DNA from: JBQKLI01 sp012798975
GTDB lineage: Bacteria > Bacillota > Clostridia > Tissierellales > Peptoniphilaceae
NCBI RefSeq assembly: GCF_052116305.1
Contig: NZ_JBQKLI010000005.1
Span: 60,600 to 124,599 of the forward strand
Direction of reading: 5' to 3'
Length of the DNA stretch: 64,000 nt
The notes beneath the pieces were generated by a model that was given only the letters and a program-made list of their open reading frames with translations, ran no database searches and had not been told where the DNA came from. The number at the start of each line of letters is the position of its first letter. The stretch's first letter is position 1. This document shows, in pieces, positions 24,748 to 33,517 of the stretch. The translations under genes and the position numbers were made by a program.

Positions 24748-25203
24748 ATGAGGATTTATCATTTTCGCAAAAACAGAATGAAAGGGCAGCATCTTTATAC
24801 CATTTTCGGAGAGGCTCCGGAAGAAAATTATCAAGTATATCAGTTAAAGGGGAGCAAATGCCAATATCATATAAAAAACATGAAAGGCAGAATACTAGCG
24901 AGAATTATACCGGGAAGATTTAGAGAAGATAGAATTATGGTTTATTTCAATCAGCAGACTATGGAAGCTGGCAGAGACAAAGATCATTATTTTATGAAAT
25001 ACTATCCTTTCAATAGAAATATCTCTATAGAAGGTGAAGCCTTCCATAGTATTCAATGGGTGATTGAGGATGAAAAAATCCTCTGTCAAAGGAATGTAAG
25101 CATGTTTAAAGAAAAGGAAGAGTGGATTTTTTATAAAGAAGATATTGAAGAGATGATTATTGTTCTCTTTTGTATTTCTTATATGGAAATGAAAAAATTA
25201 TAA
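24748..25203 (+). CDS. Hypothetical protein, possibly LURP/tubby-like fold
   Basis: A 151-residue protein without signal peptide. The pattern of short beta-strands with repeated aromatic residues (YTIFGEAPEENYQVYQLKG, then KGRILARI, then NRNISIEGEAFHSIQWVI) brings to mind LURP-one/YxjI-type beta-barrels, but I cannot confirm this. AAAGGA precedes the ATG. It ends 16 bp before the MscS gene and the genes run in the same direction, so they are probably co-transcribed. Function unknown. Confidence 0.5.
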   Translation: MRIYHFRKNRMKGQHLYTIFGEAPEENYQVYQLKGSKCQYHIKNMKGRILARIIPGRFREDRIMVYFNQQTMEAGRDKDHYFMKYYPFNRNISIEGEAFHSIQWVIEDEKILCQRNVSMFKEKEEWIFYKEDIEEMIIVLFCISYMEMKKL

Positions 25204-25219
25204 GCGGCGGGGTGAGAAG

Positions 25220-26125
25220 ATGAATTTTTTAGAAAACCTTGATCCGATTTATTTTCGGATATTCTTTTTTATAATTGTTTCATTTATAATTTATTTTGTA
25301 ATAAAGAAAGTATTGGATTATTTGTATCCTGTGCTATACAACAGAAATAGATGGTATTTGGCTAAAAAAGGCGGAAGATTTTTAACGTTAATAGGAATTG
25401 TCATTCTTTTCTTAGTTGTTTTCGGGGATCGTTTCAGCAATATGGCCACGATCGTAGGATTGACGGGTACAGGGCTGGCCTTTGCTTTGCGGGAAGTCAT
25501 TGTCAGTTTTGCCGGATGGATAGCCATTATGTTTGGAGATTTCTTTAAGGTAGGAGATCGTGTTCTCTTGGGAGGTATTAAGGGGGATGTGATTAATCTA
25601 GGAGCTGTAAGAACAACCCTCATGGAAATCGGAGACTGGGTAGGCGGAGATCAGTATAATGGACGGATTGTACGAGTGTCAAACAGTTTTATTTTTACTC
25701 AGCCTGTCTATAATTATTCGGCAGATTTTTCCTATGTATGGGATGAAATAAAAGTTCCGGTTCGTTTTGGCAGCGATACAGAGAAAGTTCGCAAGATTTT
25801 ATTAGAGACTGCTTGCGAATATATAGGAGATATATCTAATGACGCTAAGAATCAGTGGACAATGATGAGAAGAAGGTTTCAAGTTGAGAATACAAAATTA
25901 GAACCGCAGGTATTTTTGGTTTTTGATGATAATTTTATTGAATTAAGTCTGAGATATTTAGTACGATTTGATGAAAGGAGAATAATCAGAGACCAGCTGT
26001 CAACAAGGATTTTAGAAGAGCTGAACAAGTATCCCAACCAGATTGAGATTGCTTCCGAAACTGTTGAAGTAACGGTTCAAAAGATGAAAGAACAGCATAA
26101 TAACTCAATGGGGAATGAGATATGA
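25220..26125 (+). CDS. Mechanosensitive channel, MscS family
   Basis: A 301-residue small-conductance mechanosensitive channel. Two N-terminal helices precede the pore helix, seen as LTGTGLAFALREVIVSFAGW with its Gly/Ala packing pattern, then the beta domain with IMFGDFFKVGDRV and the C-terminal alpha-beta cage. It would open on hypo-osmotic stress to release solutes. Its stop overlaps the ATG of the sirtuin gene (ATGA). The length is close to that of E. coli MscS. Confidence 0.88.
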   Translation: MNFLENLDPIYFRIFFFIIVSFIIYFVIKKVLDYLYPVLYNRNRWYLAKKGGRFLTLIGIVILFLVVFGDRFSNMATIVGLTGTGLAFALREVIVSFAGWIAIMFGDFFKVGDRVLLGGIKGDVINLGAVRTTLMEIGDWVGGDQYNGRIVRVSNSFIFTQPVYNYSADFSYVWDEIKVPVRFGSDTEKVRKILLETACEYIGDISNDAKNQWTMMRRRFQVENTKLEPQVFLVFDDNFIELSLRYLVRFDERRIIRDQLSTRILEELNKYPNQIEIASETVEVTVQKMKEQHNNSMGNEI

Positions 26126-26880
26126 AAAGAAAAGGTTTGAAAAGAATTATAGAGAAACAGGAACTGGATATTCTCAAGAATATCCTCAAAAACAGCAGAA
26201 ACATTGTTTTTTTCGGGGGAGCAGGTGTTTCTACAGCTTCCGGGATTCCGGATTTCAGGTCGAAAAATGGGATTTATCGAAAGAAAAGCTACGGAAAATA
26301 CTCCAACGAATCGATGCTCACCCATCGTTATTACGAAGAAAACAAAGAGGAGTTTTTAAGAAAATACCGCAACAGCTTGAAATCCACACCAAAGCTGCCT
26401 AATTCCGCTCATTATGCCCTTAAGGAATTAGAAGACAGGGGACAGCTCAAAGCAATTATCACACAAAATGTAGACGGTCTTCATCAAAAGGCAGGTTCTA
26501 GAAATATTATAGAACTTCACGGAAACCACGGAAGACAGTATTGTGAAAGCTGCGGAGAACGATACGAAGCTTCCTGGTATTTGAAAAAGGAAGGGATCAG
26601 AAAATGCGACAGCTGCGGCGGTATCGTTCGTCCGGAGATGGTGCTTTTTGGCGAACCCTTGGATAACCATAGAATCGAAAAGGCGAAAAGAGCTGTAGAA
26701 GAAGCGGACACCTTTATTATCGGCGGTTCCTCCCTTGCTGTGTATCCTGCTGCAGGTCTTCTAAGACACTATAAGGGCCGGCAGATGATTCTAATCAACG
26801 AAGAACCGACTAAAAAAGACAAGTCTATGGACTATATTATTTATGATGATATATCAAAGATTTTGCATCAAATAATCTAA
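26122..26880 (+). CDS. NAD-dependent protein deacylase, Sir2 family
   Basis: A 252-residue sirtuin. NAD-binding motifs GAGVSTASGIPDFRS (about residue 33), the catalytic TQNVDGLHQ and ELHGN, and the zinc ligands CESCGERY and CDSCGG with the two CxxC pairs, plus GSSLAVYPA. All catalytic residues are present, so an active class III deacylase is likely. It is coupled to the MscS gene by an ATGA overlap and converges on the AAA+ operon across a terminator. This is a CobB-type enzyme and shows none of the fused domains of Sir2-based defence effectors. Confidence 0.92.
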   Translation: MKRKGLKRIIEKQELDILKNILKNSRNIVFFGGAGVSTASGIPDFRSKNGIYRKKSYGKYSNESMLTHRYYEENKEEFLRKYRNSLKSTPKLPNSAHYALKELEDRGQLKAIITQNVDGLHQKAGSRNIIELHGNHGRQYCESCGERYEASWYLKKEGIRKCDSCGGIVRPEMVLFGEPLDNHRIEKAKRAVEEADTFIIGGSSLAVYPAAGLLRHYKGRQMILINEEPTKKDKSMDYIIYDDISKILHQII

Positions 26881-26913
26881 AAAAAGGAAATCCTGCCGGG
26901 ACTTCCTTTTTTA
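26880..26913. terminator. Bidirectional terminator between sirtuin and AAA+ operon
   Basis: AAAAAAGGAA / TTCCTTTTTT stem with a GC-rich loop; A-rich on one side and T-rich on the other. Confidence 0.75.
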
Positions 26914-26915
26914 GA

Positions 26916-28472
26916 TTATTTATCATTTTGTCCAAATCTTCTTTTTAGATTGCTGTCGATAAGGGAATAAAAGTTTTCCGCATCGATATGAAGAGCCAGC
27001 TGCCTTACATCAGGAATTGAGGAGATGGAATAATAATTGTCGTAGATATTGCTGGTCATTACAATATTCATAAAAGAGCGGGCTTCGTTTTTGTAGCTGG
27101 ATGCGTAAAGAAATGCATCAATGAGTGCATCGGAAATTCTTGCTTTATTATTATCATCGAGAATATCACGGGCATATTCTTCCAAGGCAGAGCGAAGGAC
27201 GATGGCTCTTCGGATAATATAGGATTTATCTTCCAGATTGTTCTGATTCAGGGAAATAATATCGAGAGCTCCCTTGATTCTGCTGACAAAATCCGTTCCT
27301 TTAATATTTTGGAAAGTGAGAAGTTCTTCTTTGGTTTTCGGAAAGAAGTTTTTAAAGGAGGTGGAAGTGGCTCCGGCAAAAAAGAGAACACAGTTATTGA
27401 TTTTTCTCATATTTCCCCCGCTATGATTTTGAATTTCGTTATGGGGGGAGGGGTATTCACCGTCTTCCATGATCGACAGATAATATTTCAGCCAGCCCCT
27501 CGGCTCGCCCTCATAAGCTGCATCGAATTCGTCGATAAATACAAATTTGATTCCAGGGTTCTCATCATCCATTGCTGCTAATTTTTCGTAAAAGTCCTCT
27601 ACACTATTGAGCTGGGAAACATTGATCGTATAGATGCCCTTGTCTTCCAGTTTTTTGTTGGAAGCAAAATAACGGACGATGTTTTTTACTTTAAAAGATT
27701 TTCCGCTTCCAGGAGGTCCGAAAACAACAATGCTTAAGGGTTTTAAGCTTTTTTTGCCGGACTGGATTAAAACATAATAACGCTCGATGGATTTAATGAT
27801 AGACATGAGCTGGCGGAGTTCTTCGGAATCGGAAATAATAAGATCTCCAATTTTCCTTAAACCGATCATTTTTTGTATATAATCGAATCCGTAAAGTATA
27901 ATATCCTTCGCGACGGAATCATATCCTTGTTTATAAGATTCATATTCTTCGTTTAGAATATCTAAAACACCGTATTTGTATCCGATATAATTTTTTGTCC
28001 CGCTTTCGAGAAGGATAATATAATAATTTTCCAGATTATGAGTATGAATCGGGCAGCTTTTTACAAAGGAAGATCTGCGTTCCAGATTGTTGAGTACTTG
28101 GTAGAAGAGAAGGATTTCGTCCTCCATTTTTATAATATAGGTAAACTCATTTACATGAATTAAAAATCTGGGGAGCTTCTTCAGTTCGGATATTTTGTCG
28201 TTATAATGATATAGTTTCATAAAATCATCTACAGTATTGTCGATGCCTACATCTTGGCTGATTTTATAATCCAGCTTTCGAAGAATGCTTAAGCTGATGA
28301 TTACATTTTCCCCTTGGAAGGTATCCACATTATGAATAAAAAACTCAAAGGTGTTTTGTGTATCAATAACGAGGTTTTTTTCGTTTTCTACCATATCTGC
28401 ATAGTATTTTAACTCTTTAAAGTAGATTCGGCGTTTATGAAAATCCGTAATAATCGAAGAATTACTGCTCAT
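26916..28472 (-). CDS. AAA+ ATPase of unknown function
   Basis: A 518-residue protein. The N-terminal ~230 residues have no motif I know. An AAA+ module then follows: Walker A GPPGSGKS (about residues 253-260), Walker B FVFIDEFD (about 312), and a sensor-1-like region with FFAGATSTSF. The C-terminal ~130 residues are helical. Walker A and B are intact, so ATP hydrolysis is likely. It overlaps the upstream gene by 11 bp, so both proteins are made together. Possible roles include remodelling of the partner protein or a stress or defence module; nothing visible decides between them. Confidence 0.7.
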   Translation of the reverse strand: MSSNSSIITDFHKRRIYFKELKYYADMVENEKNLVIDTQNTFEFFIHNVDTFQGENVIISLSILRKLDYKISQDVGIDNTVDDFMKLYHYNDKISELKKLPRFLIHVNEFTYIIKMEDEILLFYQVLNNLERRSSFVKSCPIHTHNLENYYIILLESGTKNYIGYKYGVLDILNEEYESYKQGYDSVAKDIILYGFDYIQKMIGLRKIGDLIISDSEELRQLMSIIKSIERYYVLIQSGKKSLKPLSIVVFGPPGSGKSFKVKNIVRYFASNKKLEDKGIYTINVSQLNSVEDFYEKLAAMDDENPGIKFVFIDEFDAAYEGEPRGWLKYYLSIMEDGEYPSPHNEIQNHSGGNMRKINNCVLFFAGATSTSFKNFFPKTKEELLTFQNIKGTDFVSRIKGALDIISLNQNNLEDKSYIIRRAIVLRSALEEYARDILDDNNKARISDALIDAFLYASSYKNEARSFMNIVMTSNIYDNYYSISSIPDVRQLALHIDAENFYSLIDSNLKRRFGQNDK

Positions 28473-30348
28473 GATTTCCTCCTTTATTTTTAAGAAGATT
28501 AAATGATTTTTCTATAGTACGTATTCCAGTTCCCGAATAATGTTTTGCCCCTTCTTTTCCGGGAAGTTCGTTTTGAATCAGAGATTTTTCGAAATCTTTT
28601 TCCATCTCCAAAGCCAGATAGCGGATATCTCTTTCGTTCAGATTGATAAAATCAGCCTTTGTATCGAATTCGAATTTCTTTAAATCTTCTAAGATCGTTT
28701 CGTCTTCTATAGGAACCATAACCATTATTTCTGGACGAAGTCTTAAGGGATCCAAGGCAATACCAATTATATTCAGAGGAAGAGACAGATCCATAGAATT
28801 TACCAAACGATGATAGATGTGCAGGTCTTTTACTTTATAATCGCTGTAGTCTTTGGGAGATAAATTTTCTTTAGCGGATGCAGGCAGAGTTGTATGATAG
28901 GAGGGAATGTTATAGGAAAAGTCCCGAACTCCTCCGCCTAAAAAGATTTCCCGTATCAATTCCCGTATGAGGAAATGGTCGATCTTAAGATCTTCCAGCA
29001 ATAAGGGCAGGTCTTCCTTGGATAGTTTCTGGTTTTTCAGCTTTTCATAGAAGGAGCTTCCTGTTTGAAAAATAGTCGAAGGCATAACATTATAGCCTTC
29101 TATTACATTTGCGTGTTTTCTCTGCTGCCGGATTAAAACGACATAGTTGTCTTTTTCCTTAAATAAAAGAGCGAAAGAAATGCCCATAGAAAAGTAGGAG
29201 CTGGAAGTTTCTTTATTTTCGAGAGCAGATAGAAACATTTTTAAGTCTTTCTTCCATTGTTTAAAGAAGGTTCTTTCTTTAATCCAGTTTTTAATCTGAA
29301 TCTTAGAAAGAGGATCTGTATAATCTTTTTTTGGAGGGATGCTGTTTGTTAAGAGATAAAGATAATAATTCGAATGGCTGATTGTGGTTCTATATTCTGA
29401 AAAGCTGATATCTAGTTCAAGCTCATTTTCCTTTTCTTTAAAGCCTTCAAAATTAACAGTGGCGCCAGTGCTGCTGGATTTTTCTTTTAAAACACTATAG
29501 AGATAATGGAGGTAGAAATAGTCTTCATCAGAACGAATCTTTTTGTTTTTCTCCTTAATATTAAAATGCAGTTTTTCCCAAGAGTCATTGTTTTTAAAAA
29601 GAATATCTGAAACGATAACTTTTCCCTCTTTGTTTAAATGAAGGAGATCTCTGCCTTCTTCCAGGGAAAACATCTCTTCTTCCAAGAGTTCTTTTACAAT
29701 GAAATAAGCTTTTGAAAATTCTTTTTTATTAAAGTCGTTGATTTCTTTGTTTCGAGGATAGTTTTTATAAAAAAGAGAGTTATACTTTTGAAGGAGTTCT
29801 TTGTTAGAAGTATCAAACTTTTTTTCGAATAACCCGATCTCTTTTTCTAATTCCAGATGATATGGACTTTGATCAAAGCTCCACTGAAAACCTACCATAT
29901 TAGAAAGATATTGATGGATATACAGTATCTCCTGCTCATTTTCTTTGGATAAGCCAATTGTTTTCAAAGCCTTCGAAAGAACCGCTTTTTCTAATTCATT
30001 ATAGAAAGAGGGAGAAGATCGGCGGATTATAGGGGCTGAAGTGTTTATAGATTCTTTTCCTAAATAGATATAGAGGATATTGTCAGTATGGATTTCTTTT
30101 TCTTCAAAAATATACTGAATAAAAATCTGGTCCTTTGTATTGGGGATATAAACCGGTGTTTTATTTTGTTTGAAACAGTTTGTATTTACATTCAGACCCA
30201 TAATATTCTGGAAAAAGGTCATATCTTCGATACTTTCTTTCAAGCTGAACACATTGTATAAAAGACTTATGGAAGGAAGGGCTTCCTGAAAGTCTGTGTT
30301 TTTCAGCATATTGCTTAAGTGAATATAATAATCATCTTTATGATTCAT
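28462..30348 (-). CDS. Large partner protein of the AAA+ ATPase, unknown function
   Basis: A 628-residue soluble protein. The start at 30348 has AAGGAG 6 nt upstream. No family is recognised. The first ~400 residues are rich in Lys, Glu and aromatic residues. A segment near residues 410-490 (LLFKEKDNYVVLIRQQ, NVMPSTIFQTG, then LIRELIREIFLGGG) has the spacing of a NUDIX-like fold with a degenerate NUDIX helix, a weak inference. It also contains LNIIGIALDPLRLRPEIMVMVP. It is the first gene of the pair and was found with no other neighbours on the strand. Confidence 0.6.
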   Translation of the reverse strand: MNHKDDYYIHLSNMLKNTDFQEALPSISLLYNVFSLKESIEDMTFFQNIMGLNVNTNCFKQNKTPVYIPNTKDQIFIQYIFEEKEIHTDNILYIYLGKESINTSAPIIRRSSPSFYNELEKAVLSKALKTIGLSKENEQEILYIHQYLSNMVGFQWSFDQSPYHLELEKEIGLFEKKFDTSNKELLQKYNSLFYKNYPRNKEINDFNKKEFSKAYFIVKELLEEEMFSLEEGRDLLHLNKEGKVIVSDILFKNNDSWEKLHFNIKEKNKKIRSDEDYFYLHYLYSVLKEKSSSTGATVNFEGFKEKENELELDISFSEYRTTISHSNYYLYLLTNSIPPKKDYTDPLSKIQIKNWIKERTFFKQWKKDLKMFLSALENKETSSSYFSMGISFALLFKEKDNYVVLIRQQRKHANVIEGYNVMPSTIFQTGSSFYEKLKNQKLSKEDLPLLLEDLKIDHFLIRELIREIFLGGGVRDFSYNIPSYHTTLPASAKENLSPKDYSDYKVKDLHIYHRLVNSMDLSLPLNIIGIALDPLRLRPEIMVMVPIEDETILEDLKKFEFDTKADFINLNERDIRYLALEMEKDFEKSLIQNELPGKEGAKHYSGTGIRTIEKSFNLLKNKGGNHEQ

Positions 30349-30540
30349 AGAAGTCTCCTTAGAATTGTTCAAAAGAATAGACAATGGTGAAAACGATATC
30401 TTAAAGTATACTTCTTGTTTCCGTTAAAGTAAAGAGAAGAGCTGAAATGGGCTTATCATTCTATTTAAAAAAAAAGAAAAACGTTTATCTTTTATAAGGA
30501 AAGGGTAAAAAATATTTAATTTATAATAAGGAGGAGCGTT

Positions 30541-31641
30541 ATGAAGAAAATCTTTAAAGTTTTATTCCTATTTCTATTAATGGTTACGGCAGTATCCTGC
30601 GGGGAGCAGAATACATCAGAACAGAAGCAAGAAACTGCAGCAGAAGAGAAGGCAGAGGAAAAGAAAGAGAAAATTAAAATCGAGATTCTGATTCCAGGAA
30701 ATAAGGATGATAACGGATTTATGGAAGCGGCTTATCGAGGTTATGAAAAGATCCGAGCAGAGATCGGAAATGTTGAAGTGAATTACATATCGGATGTGTC
30801 TGCCACATCAGAAGAAAAAGCTTTAACAGGAGCGATGAGAGAGATGGCAGAGAAAAAGCCGGATCTTATAATAGCTCAAGGGGGACAGAATAATAAACCG
30901 GCAGAAGTGGTCAGCAAAGAATTTCCAGAGGTGAAATTTATCGTAATCCAAGGAAATGTAAAAGGGGGAAATTTAGGAAGCTATTCAGTAGACCAAGAAC
31001 AGTCAGCTTATCTAGCAGGGGCATTAGCGGGATATATGTCGAATTCAGGAAAGGTCGGTCATTTGTCAGGAGCATGGCCACAGCCGGGGTTAAATGCACG
31101 GGCAGCATTCTATAACGGACTGATAAGCGTGAGACCCGATGCAGAGTTTTATACTACATTTACAGGAAACTTAGACGACACAGAACTGAACAAATATGCA
31201 GCAGCAAGGCAATTAGAACAGGGAGCAGACGTAATCTATACTATGCTTAACGGCGGAAGAGCAGGCGCAACAGAAGCGATTAAAGAAAAAGCTTCTGATA
31301 CCTACGAAATTGGAAATGTTATAGACTGGACAAAAGAAGATGAAGTTTTTATCGGATCTGCTGTAGCGGATTCCAGTATCGCTATTTTCAATGCGGCAAA
31401 AGATTTTAGCGAAGGGAAATTAAAGCTGGGCGAAGTGAATACAATCGGCTTGGAAGAGAAAGAAGTAGTTGCGATCACTATGTCTGATAGAGTACCTCAG
31501 GAAACAAAAGATAAAGTTCTGGAAATAAAAGACAAGATTCACTCTGGAGAGATCAAAATCAGTACAGAATACACCGGTCAGGAATTTGACCCGAATACGG
31601 GAGATTTTGTGGGGCAGGATTATAAAGAAAAACTGAAATAA
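30541..31641 (+). CDS. BMP-family substrate-binding lipoprotein
   Basis: A 366-residue surface lipoprotein of the basic membrane protein/PnrA family. Signal peptide with lipobox TAVSC (Cys at residue 20), a Glu/Lys-rich linker, then the ligand domain: GNKDDNGFMEAAYRGYEKI, VIQGNVKGGNLGSYSVDQEQSAYLAGALAGYM, and GNVIDWTKEDEVFIGSAV. Members bind nucleosides or other small ligands for ABC importers. No permease or ATPase lies nearby, so it must use a transporter encoded elsewhere or act alone. AAGGAGGAG precedes the ATG; a terminator follows. Confidence 0.85.
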   Translation: MKKIFKVLFLFLLMVTAVSCGEQNTSEQKQETAAEEKAEEKKEKIKIEILIPGNKDDNGFMEAAYRGYEKIRAEIGNVEVNYISDVSATSEEKALTGAMREMAEKKPDLIIAQGGQNNKPAEVVSKEFPEVKFIVIQGNVKGGNLGSYSVDQEQSAYLAGALAGYMSNSGKVGHLSGAWPQPGLNARAAFYNGLISVRPDAEFYTTFTGNLDDTELNKYAAARQLEQGADVIYTMLNGGRAGATEAIKEKASDTYEIGNVIDWTKEDEVFIGSAVADSSIAIFNAAKDFSEGKLKLGEVNTIGLEEKEVVAITMSDRVPQETKDKVLEIKDKIHSGEIKISTEYTGQEFDPNTGDFVGQDYKEKLK

Positions 31642-31643
31642 AT

Positions 31644-31680
31644 AAGAAGACCTCTCAATTATGAGAGGTCTTCTTATTTA
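31644..31680. terminator. Bidirectional terminator
   Basis: AAGAAGACCTCTC / GAGAGGTCTTCTT stem with a short AATTAT loop, between two convergent genes. Confidence 0.8.
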
Positions 31681-31707
31681 TTTATTGATTTAAAAAGGAT
31701 GGGCTGA

Positions 31708-32868
31708 TTAATCGGTAATATTTTCACCTTTATAGGCATGTTCATAGATATCTTTAATGATCTCAGGTGTGGTTTCTCTCGGATTTGTGAATGTACAAGG
31801 ATCCGCTTGGGCAACTTCGCACATTTCAGAAAGTTCGGAAGCGAACTTGTCTTCATCTTCTAAACCAAAACCTGCATCTTTTAATGTAAGCGGAATATTC
31901 AAGCTTTCGTTTAATTCTTTAACAGCTTTCGAGAAGTCTTCCACTCCTAATTCTTCTTCGATCCATGCAACTTTATCTGTAGCTTTTCGGTTAAACTGTG
32001 TAACATAAGGAAGAAGAATCGCATTCGCCAAGCCATGTGTGATACCGAAACGGCCGCCTAGTATATGGGCCATAGAGTGAACGATACCTAAGGAAGCAGA
32101 AGACGTAAAGGCCATGCCTGCCATAGCAGAAGCGTTGTGCATTTTTTCTCTTGCTTCCATATCATCTGGGTTGTCATATGCTCGTTTTAAATATTTGAAA
32201 ATAAATTTCACAGCTTGAATGGCAAGGGCATCTGCATAATCGTTTGAAGCACTGGATACAATCGCCTCTGTAGCGTGAACGAGTACGTCCATTCCTGTAT
32301 TTGCTGTGATTTTCTTAGGCATTTTCGCAGGAATAGAAGGATCGATAATTGCTACATCTGGAACCATCCATTCTGAAACTAACGGATATTTGATATGTTT
32401 TTTTGTATCTGTAATAACAGAGAATGCTGTGATTTCAGAAGCGGTACCGCTTGTAGAAGGGATACAGCATAGTTTTGCTTTGTTTCTTAATTCTGGACAG
32501 GTGCCGGGAGTGACAATATCTTCAAAGGTCAAATCGGGATGCTCGTAAAAAGCCCACATCGCTTTCGCAGCATCCATGGAAGATCCGCCGCCCAATGCAA
32601 TAATCCAGTCTGGTTCGAACTCCAACATCTGGTCTCTTCCAGCATATACAGTTTCTACAGAAGGGTTTTGTTCTACTTTATCAAAAAGAGATGTTTCAAA
32701 GCCGCCTTCTTTTAGGATAGAATCAACTTGATCTGTAAAACCGCCTTTCTTCATAGAACTTCCGCCAGTGATAATAATTGCTTTTTTACCTTTTAGATTT
32801 TTTAATTCTTCTAAACTTCCTTCGCCAAACACAATGTTTCCAGGTATTTTTAGATTGCCTACTGTCAT
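31708..32868 (-). CDS. Iron-containing alcohol dehydrogenase
   Basis: A 386-residue group III alcohol dehydrogenase that would reduce aldehydes or oxidise alcohols with NAD(P)H. Nucleotide-binding GGGSSMDAAKAMW (about residues 92-104), the metal-binding NTGMDVLVHATEA, and GIVHSMAHILGGRFGITHGLANA with the remaining His ligands are present. The C-terminal ADPCTFTNPRETT fits fermentation-type butanol or lactaldehyde dehydrogenases, but the substrate is not fixed by the sequence. AAAGGAGG precedes the ATG. It stands alone. Confidence 0.9.
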   Translation of the reverse strand: MTVGNLKIPGNIVFGEGSLEELKNLKGKKAIIITGGSSMKKGGFTDQVDSILKEGGFETSLFDKVEQNPSVETVYAGRDQMLEFEPDWIIALGGGSSMDAAKAMWAFYEHPDLTFEDIVTPGTCPELRNKAKLCCIPSTSGTASEITAFSVITDTKKHIKYPLVSEWMVPDVAIIDPSIPAKMPKKITANTGMDVLVHATEAIVSSASNDYADALAIQAVKFIFKYLKRAYDNPDDMEAREKMHNASAMAGMAFTSSASLGIVHSMAHILGGRFGITHGLANAILLPYVTQFNRKATDKVAWIEEELGVEDFSKAVKELNESLNIPLTLKDAGFGLEDEDKFASELSEMCEVAQADPCTFTNPRETTPEIIKDIYEHAYKGENITD

Positions 32869-33120
32869 AATTTCCTCCTTTATGTTAACAAAAGTATTTT
32901 GTCAGATATATATTTAACACTTAACTATAGTATACCCCTTGCAGAGCAGATTGCAAGAAATTTAGCTGAGATTAATAAATTATAAATAGAAAGAAGAGGT
33001 CTAATCCCTAAAACTTGAGCATTAGAATTTTTACAATATTTAAACAAATGGATAAAAGATTATTTTCTTCGGAATAAATATTAATAATAGCAAAGTGCTT
33101 TAATTCGGTTACAAATTTGT

Positions 33121-33126
33121 TATAAT
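33121..33126 (+). promoter_or_regulatory. -10 box of the Fe-S protein gene
   Basis: A perfect TATAAT lies about 33 bp before the start codon. No clear -35 box at standard spacing. Confidence 0.45.
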
Positions 33127-33158
33127 AATAAAGAAACTATAAATAAGGGGGAGAATTG

Positions 33159-33479
33159 ATGGGAGCACCTAGAGTTATTTGTACTAGAAATAATATTTTT
33201 TACGGGGATATCCGAAAAGCTATGTGCGAAGGGGCACGTACAAAAGAAGAAGTTATGGAACAGGCAGGAGTCTGCGGCGAATGCGAAGGCTGCGAGAGCG
33301 AACTTCAAGGAGTACTAGATTCTCTTTGCGGATGCAAAGGAGTTTCTATGGAGGAAGTCATAAATGCAGTGAATAATGGAGCAGACACGGTAGAAAAAGT
33401 AATGGAAGAAACAACGGCAGGTACGGACTGCGGCCGCTGCAAAGCGTTAATTGCGAATGTAATTGAATTAGGAAGATAA
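33159..33479 (+). CDS. Double BFD-like [2Fe-2S]-binding protein
   Basis: A 106-residue Cys-rich protein. The second half (about residues 57-106) is a standard BFD-like unit: CGCKG, NNGADTVEKVMEETTAG, then CGRCKALI, giving CxC plus CxxC ligands. The first half is the same unit but its first motif reads CTR and not CxC, and it has an extra Cys set GVCGECEGCE. So one canonical and one altered Fe-S site are present. BFD proteins carry electrons in iron release or assimilatory enzymes. ATG at 33159 after GGGGGAG. Monocistronic. Confidence 0.8.
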   Translation: MGAPRVICTRNNIFYGDIRKAMCEGARTKEEVMEQAGVCGECEGCESELQGVLDSLCGCKGVSMEEVINAVNNGADTVEKVMEETTAGTDCGRCKALIANVIELGR

Positions 33480-33515
33480 AAAAAATCTATTAACCCTAGG
33501 GTTAATAGATTTTTT
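33480..33515. terminator. Bidirectional terminator, perfect palindrome
   Basis: AAATCTATTAACCCTAGGG and its exact reverse complement face each other, flanked by A and T runs. Confidence 0.85.
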
Positions 33516-33517
33516 CT

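Noticed and set aside
26122..30348. Sirtuin plus AAA+ genes as one defence system
   Set aside because: The sirtuin is on the opposite strand, coupled to the MscS gene, has a CobB-type zinc domain and no effector fusion, and a bidirectional terminator separates it from the AAA+ pair.
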